Source: Fructilactobacillus fructivorans
GTDB lineage: Bacteria > Bacillota > Bacilli > Lactobacillales > Lactobacillaceae
Assembly: GCF_001434095.1 (NCBI RefSeq)
Contig: NZ_AZDS01000004.1
Coordinates: 1-64,000, forward strand
Length of the DNA: 64,000 bases
Reading direction: 5' to 3'
The position numbers were made by a program, and so were the translations under genes. The first letter of the stretch is position 1. Each line of letters opens with the position of its first letter. Below, in pieces: positions 59,913-64,000 of the stretch. Below the pieces are notes generated by a model. That model ran no database searches. It had not been told where the DNA came from and saw nothing but the letters and a program-made list of their open reading frames with translations.

Positions 59913-61083
59913 TTTCCTCTCCTATCACCATCCGTTTGTTTTTCTGTAACGGATGATTAACATCTAACGGAAGATAAATCTTAAATGCGGTGAGTTTTTT
60001 AGTTGAAGAAACGTTAATGTATCCGCCCTGGTTCGTCACGATTTCACGGACAATGGCGAGGCCTAACCCCGTTCCACCAGTCTTGGTGTTTCGCGATTCT
60101 TCAACCCGATAGAAGCGGTCAAAAATGTGTTCTAGGGACCGTTTAGGAATCTGTTCCCCATCATTTGCGACCACAATCTCAACGCCATTTTTACCCTCAG
60201 GTTTAGCGGATAAATAAATGTGCTTACCACCCTTTCCATACTTAAACGCATTAGAAATCAGGTTATTAAAGACACGACCCAGGGATTCCGCGTTGGCTTT
60301 AATCCAAACGTTCTTTTTTAAGGGTTTCATCTCAATTGACATCCCATGTTTAGAAGCATCCAGTTTAAACGATGCCTGCAATTGTTCTAACAGAGCGTTT
60401 ACGTCGATATTATCAATTTCTTGTGATGGTTTCGATTTATCCCCTGCTTTAGCATACTCAAACAAGCGATCAACCAACTGTTTCATTTGTTGCGCCTTCA
60501 AATATGCAATGTGAGAGTATTTTAAGATTTCATCCTGGTTTTTACACTGACCATCTTCGATCAGGCCAAGGTATCCCAAAATCGATGTTAAAGGAGTTCG
60601 AAGATCATGGCTGACACTGGTCACTAACTTGTCTTTTGAAACCTCCACCTTTCGTTCGTCATTCATGGATTCAATTACACTATCAACCAATGCATTAATG
60701 CTTTGAATAACCCGTTCGGTATCACCCTTCAACTCAAACGGAATTCTATGATCAAAGTGTCCGTTAGCGATGTAGTGCAACTCCGAAATGATATGACGTA
60801 GTTGCATCTGATGATAACGACGGATTAGCCGCCAGTAAATAATGATGACATCAATGACGCCCATCGCAACAATGAAAAGATTTTCCCAACTTAACAAATG
60901 AAAGTGCATCGGACCAAACGTAACCGACTGTTTGATGATAAAAATTCCATCTCGAAGTCCCGGGTTACTTTCAATGGATTGGGTAATGATGACAGTAATA
61001 GCTAGGTTTAAAAGGAGTAATAAGATTAAAGTAACTACTCCTTCACCAAATAATTCAGTTTTTTCCTTTGTTGTTAATTTCAA
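59893..61083 (-). CDS. Sensor histidine kinase
   Basis: A 396-residue sensor with two membrane helices (about 14-34 and 66-85), a short outside loop and a HAMP-like linker. The phosphorylated His159 is in SVSHDLRTPLTS. The ATPase domain shows NLISNAFKYG (N box) and GTGLGLAIV (G2 box). Resembles the VanS/YycG-like group in the Firmicutes wall-sensing set. TTG 61083 follows GAGGAA. It is 16 bp after the response regulator. Confidence 0.93.
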   Translation of the reverse strand: MKLTTKEKTELFGEGVVTLILLLLLNLAITVIITQSIESNPGLRDGIFIIKQSVTFGPMHFHLLSWENLFIVAMGVIDVIIIYWRLIRRYHQMQLRHIISELHYIANGHFDHRIPFELKGDTERVIQSINALVDSVIESMNDERKVEVSKDKLVTSVSHDLRTPLTSILGYLGLIEDGQCKNQDEILKYSHIAYLKAQQMKQLVDRLFEYAKAGDKSKPSQEIDNIDVNALLEQLQASFKLDASKHGMSIEMKPLKKNVWIKANAESLGRVFNNLISNAFKYGKGGKHIYLSAKPEGKNGVEIVVANDGEQIPKRSLEHIFDRFYRVEESRNTKTGGTGLGLAIVREIVTNQGGYINVSSTKKLTAFKIYLPLDVNHPLQKNKRMVIGEENGKKEK

Positions 61084-61098
61084 ACCAAACGTTCCTCT

Positions 61099-61785
61099 TT
61101 ATGCTTCAACTTTATAGCCAACGCCCCACACGGTCTGGATGACTTTTTCACCACCAGTCGCCTCTTCAATCTTATCGCGCAAGTGGCTTACGTGCACCAT
61201 GACGGTTTTAGCGGAAATAATACTTTCCTGTTTCCAAACCCGCTCAAAAATTTCATCAGCCGAAAAGACCCGATTAGGATGACTAGCAAGAAGATACAGG
61301 ATTCCAAATTCTAAGGCAGTTAGTTGAATTTCCTTGCCATCATCTGTCTTCACCTCATGAGAATCCTTGTTAATGGTCAGTGGTCCCACATTTAAAATAT
61401 CAGGCTTCTCCTTGGTAACGTCATTTTGACTTCTTCTAAGAAGTGAACGAACTCGTGCCATGATCTCAAGGGGATTAAACGGTTTAGTAACGTAATCATC
61501 CGCTCCCGATACCAGTCCTTGAATTTTATCCATGTCAGCCGTTTTGGCAGATAAAACGATAATTGGAATCTGAGAATCTTTCCGAATCTCCTTAATCACA
61601 TCAATTCCACTCATTCCGGGCATCATAATATCCAGAATGACAAGTCCAATGTCAGGTTCGGTTCGTAGCAGCGAAAGGGCATCATTCCCGTTATAAGCTG
61701 AAACTGGTTCATAACCTTCATTTTTAATATAAATTTCTAATAATTGTGCGATTTCTTTGTCGTCATCAACAACTAAAATTTTCAT
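61099..61785 (-). CDS. OmpR-family response regulator
   Basis: A 228-residue regulator: receiver domain with the acidic pocket DDD (7-9), phospho-acceptor Asp52 in LDIMMPG and Lys in TKPFNP, then an OmpR-type winged helix (LTALEFGILYLLASHPNRVF, SHLRDKIEE). It resembles VanR. GAGG precedes the ATG. It is the first gene of the regulator-kinase-dacA operon. Confidence 0.95.
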   Translation of the reverse strand: MKILVVDDDKEIAQLLEIYIKNEGYEPVSAYNGNDALSLLRTEPDIGLVILDIMMPGMSGIDVIKEIRKDSQIPIIVLSAKTADMDKIQGLVSGADDYVTKPFNPLEIMARVRSLLRRSQNDVTKEKPDILNVGPLTINKDSHEVKTDDGKEIQLTALEFGILYLLASHPNRVFSADEIFERVWKQESIISAKTVMVHVSHLRDKIEEATGGEKVIQTVWGVGYKVEA

Positions 61786-61885
61786 TTTAATTACCTCTAA
61801 TTCACTATTTTTCTTTAGTTTATCAGATTGAAAATAGAGATTAACCCAAATTGTTTTAACATTATAAACATTTAAACTTTTACAT

Positions 61886-61920
61886 CAAAAAAATCGTAGA
61901 TCGGTTGATCCACGATTAAT
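61886..61920 (-). terminator. Terminator after the DUF1129 gene
   Basis: AATCGTGGATC and GATCTACGATT pair with one mismatch and are followed by seven T on the minus strand. Confidence 0.85.
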
Positions 61921-61923
61921 TAA

Positions 61924-62664
61924 TTAGTTTCGGTTTCCAGTAAAGAGTCCGTTGGTAATTGGGAAACGATGACGCATGTACAGAATTCCCGCAATTCCAA
62001 TGACACCGATCACTGCATCAACAATGGGACCAGTAATTGGATTAATTATTCTTGGAATGTAAGTCCCACCAAAGAATACTAGCATCCAAATGGCAAACAA
62101 TAGGACCATCATTAAAGCCCGAATAATCCCGTTGTACTTGTGTTTAACTCCTGGTGCAAATAAGTTGGTCATCAGTGGCATCCCTGCTCCAGCAACAATT
62201 GATGAAACAAAGATCCCGGTAATTCCCATGACACCACCCTTTGATGCCTGTGAGGAGTTGATGAAGAACATCGCAGCATATAAGAAGCAGAACAAAACCA
62301 AGAACCATAAGAAATTGTACGTCGCATCAATGACATAGGTCATGGGTGTCAACTTTTGCGGTTTCTTGGGTGGATGAATCGTAAGCTCGACTTTTTGCGT
62401 TACCGTGCCGTACAAATTCTTAGCGGTTACCCCGCGCTTCTGGGCCTTCTTTAATTCATCAACCATTTCACTAATCTTGGTAGCCTGTTTTTCTGGTTCT
62501 AGCTTGGTCTCAGACAGTTCCTGCTTGAATTTGTACATATACTCAGCGTTTCGCTTGGTTAGACCAACGTGATCAAATTGCTCCCGTTCAGCAATCTTAG
62601 TGTTTGAGTGATGTTGATGTTGCTTAGCTTTCGCATTTCGTTTTCGATTGTCTTCCTCGCTCAT
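61924..62664 (-). CDS. DUF1129 membrane protein
   Basis: A 246-residue protein: a charged, coiled-coil-like cytoplasmic N-terminus (about 1-105) and four to six membrane helices (from TYVIDATYNFLWFLVLFCFL). It belongs to DUF1129, of unknown function, common next to ychF in lactobacilli. AGGAGG precedes ATG 62664, and the gap to ychF is 9 bp, so they are cotranscribed. Confidence 0.88.
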   Translation of the reverse strand: MSEEDNRKRNAKAKQHQHHSNTKIAEREQFDHVGLTKRNAEYMYKFKQELSETKLEPEKQATKISEMVDELKKAQKRGVTAKNLYGTVTQKVELTIHPPKKPQKLTPMTYVIDATYNFLWFLVLFCFLYAAMFFINSSQASKGGVMGITGIFVSSIVAGAGMPLMTNLFAPGVKHKYNGIIRALMMVLLFAIWMLVFFGGTYIPRIINPITGPIVDAVIGVIGIAGILYMRHRFPITNGLFTGNRN

Positions 62665-62673
62665 AGTTTCCTC

Positions 62674-63771
62674 CTAAACGTTGAATCTAAATTCGGCAAT
62701 GTCACCGTCTTGCATGACGTAGTCCTTACCTTCAATCTGTAGCTTGCCAGCATCCTTAACGGCATTTTCACTACCATATTTATCAAGGTCATCAAATGAC
62801 ATGATTTCTGCTCGAATAAATCCACGCTCGAAGTCAGAATGGATAATACCAGCGGCTTGAGGAGCTTTGGTTCCCTTCTTAAAGGTCCAAGCCTTCGTTT
62901 CTTTGCCACCTGCAGTAAAGAACGTTTCAAGACCAAGTAATTTGTAAGAAGCCCGAATCAATTTGTTTAATCCTGGCTCAGTTACGCCTTCCGCTTCAAG
63001 AAAATCAGCCTTATCATCGTCGCCTAGTTCCGCAATTTCTTGTTCAGTTTCAGCCGCAATGCCAATGGCCTGGGCTCCATGTTTTTTAGCGTAGTCATTA
63101 ACCAGCCTAAAGTACTTATCGCTGGCAGGATCAGCCATTGAAGCTTCACTAATGTTAGCAACATACAAGACCGGTTTCGATGTTAACAGGAACAATCCCT
63201 TCACGATTTTCTGCTCATCTTCATCAAAATCAATGTCACGAACTGCGCCGCCATCTTCTAGAACCGGTTTGATTTTATTTAAAACATCCAGTTCTTCCTT
63301 GGCTTCATCAGATCCCTTAGCAGCCCTTTGAACCTTACCAATTCGTTTATCAACGGCATCCAAGTCAGCAATTCCCAATTCGACGTTGATAGTTTCAATG
63401 TCACCAACTGGATCCACTTTTCCAGTTACTGAAGTAATATTGTCATCGTCAAAAGCACGTACCACGTGCACGATGGCGTCAACCTGACGAATATTTTCCA
63501 GGAACTTGTTTCCAAGTCCCTCACCTTTACTTGCACCCTTTACGATTCCCGCAATGTCGGTAAATTCAAAGGTGGTTGGTACCACTTTCTTGGCTGGGAT
63601 TAGTTCTTGAATCCGATCCAGCCGTTTGTCTGGAACTTCCACCATTCCAACATTTGGATCAATCGTTGCAAAAGGATAGTTAGCCATTTCGGCTCCAGCC
63701 TTTGTAATGGCATTAAAAAGTGTTGACTTACCAACGTTCGGCAACCCAACGATTCCCGCTGTTAAAGACAT
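62674..63771 (-). CDS. ychF: Redox-regulated ATPase YchF
   Basis: An OBG-family P-loop NTPase that prefers ATP. G1 is GLPNVGKST (9-17), and the C-terminal TGS domain ends DGDIAEFRFNV. 365 residues is typical. It associates with ribosomes and affects stress resistance. GAGG precedes the ATG. The DUF951-ychF-DUF1129 order is typical of lactobacilli near the origin. Confidence 0.97.
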   Translation of the reverse strand: MSLTAGIVGLPNVGKSTLFNAITKAGAEMANYPFATIDPNVGMVEVPDKRLDRIQELIPAKKVVPTTFEFTDIAGIVKGASKGEGLGNKFLENIRQVDAIVHVVRAFDDDNITSVTGKVDPVGDIETINVELGIADLDAVDKRIGKVQRAAKGSDEAKEELDVLNKIKPVLEDGGAVRDIDFDEDEQKIVKGLFLLTSKPVLYVANISEASMADPASDKYFRLVNDYAKKHGAQAIGIAAETEQEIAELGDDDKADFLEAEGVTEPGLNKLIRASYKLLGLETFFTAGGKETKAWTFKKGTKAPQAAGIIHSDFERGFIRAEIMSFDDLDKYGSENAVKDAGKLQIEGKDYVMQDGDIAEFRFNV

Positions 63772-63790
63772 CCTGTTTACCTCTTTTTAA

Positions 63791-63979
63791 TTAATTTTCT
63801 GCGTGCTTCTCTAATACTTTTTTTAAACGTTTCTCAAATTGTCGTCGACTAATCATAACGATATGGCCACATCCAGTGCACTGCACCTTAATGTCAGCAC
63901 CCATTCGAATGATTTCCCATCGATTGGTTCCACATGGATGAGGCTTCTTCATTTCAACGATATCATGCATTCCATACAT
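63791..63979 (-). CDS. DUF951 small protein
   Basis: A 62-residue protein with a zinc-ribbon-like pattern: HPCGTNRW and VQCTGCGHIVMISR. It belongs to DUF951, linked with parB and ychF in Firmicutes and possibly DNA- or RNA-binding; function not known. GGGAGG precedes the ATG, and 19 bp after it ychF begins. The upstream gene, usually parB, is just outside the window. Confidence 0.9.
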   Translation of the reverse strand: MYGMHDIVEMKKPHPCGTNRWEIIRMGADIKVQCTGCGHIVMISRRQFEKRLKKVLEKHAEN

Positions 63980-64000
63980 AAAAATATCCTCCCTAGTCGA

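Overview
The window is core chromosome of a low-GC Gram-positive bacterium, almost certainly a member of the Lactobacillaceae. This rests on Firmicutes-type gene order (ftsH-hpt-tilS-S1-divIC-rqcP-flippase-mfd-pth), the RNA polymerase delta subunit, class II HMG-CoA reductase of the mevalonate pathway, the IpaB/EvcA-like family, DUF4811 and DUF1129 proteins, strong AGGAGG ribosome binding sites and frequent TTG starts. I do not assign a genus. About four fifths of the genes are on the minus strand. The gene content (ychF-DUF951 at the right edge, a CtsR box where ctsR-clpC would begin at the left edge) is typical of the region around the replication origin.

Layout on the minus strand, right to left. 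63979-61924: DUF951, ychF and a DUF1129 membrane protein. 61785-58632: two-component system overlapping a D,D-carboxypeptidase. 58505-57381: azlCD. 55697-53875: AI-2E exporter and gpmA, with a decayed small secreted-protein gene at 55741-55990. 53180-50923: DHA2 drug pump and DUF4811, divergent from a MerR regulator with a shared palindromic operator. 47400-46147: trpS with a T-box leader. 46094-41350: ppx, mvaA, IpaB/EvcA-like protein, sirtuin, DUF72. 41282-36952: metG, tatD, rnmV, rsmA. 36879-31650: veg, zinc-type ABC ATPase and permease, purR, glmU, prs. 29294-25082: DUF1934, rpoE, pyrG, murA. 24975-24724: rpmE2. 22770-16915: unknown 262-aa protein, murF, cshA, alr, small unknown protein, mazF. 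14938-166: pth, mfd, flippase, rqcP, divIC, S1 protein, tilS, hpt, ftsH, hslO, dusB, lysS.

Plus-strand genes form short islands: ldh and a c-di-AMP-type CBS protein (15136-16862), a low-molecular-weight phosphatase and MFS transporter (22940-24671), an HD phosphohydrolase and HAD phosphatase (29422-31585), helD (47473-49785), a zinc-binding lipoprotein (49993-50886), merR (53364-53843) and cfa (56139-57317). There is one tRNA, tRNA-Thr(GGT). I see no rRNA, IS element, prophage, CRISPR array or defence island.

The genes are mostly translation (tRNA synthetases, tRNA and rRNA modification, ribosome rescue), transcription (delta, Mfd, HelD, DEAD-box helicase), envelope building (MurA, MurF, Alr, GlmU, DacA, flippase, DivIC) and nucleotide supply (Hpt, Prs, PurR, PyrG). 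The most interesting signals are regulatory: a CtsR operator, a CTP-sensing pyrG attenuator whose predicted +1 is GGGC, a Trp T-box with back-to-back promoters, and a 14-bp palindrome holding both -35 boxes of a divergent efflux/regulator pair. MurA carries Asp in place of the fosfomycin-target Cys, and mazF is paired with a protein unlike MazE. No clearly new multi-gene system is visible.
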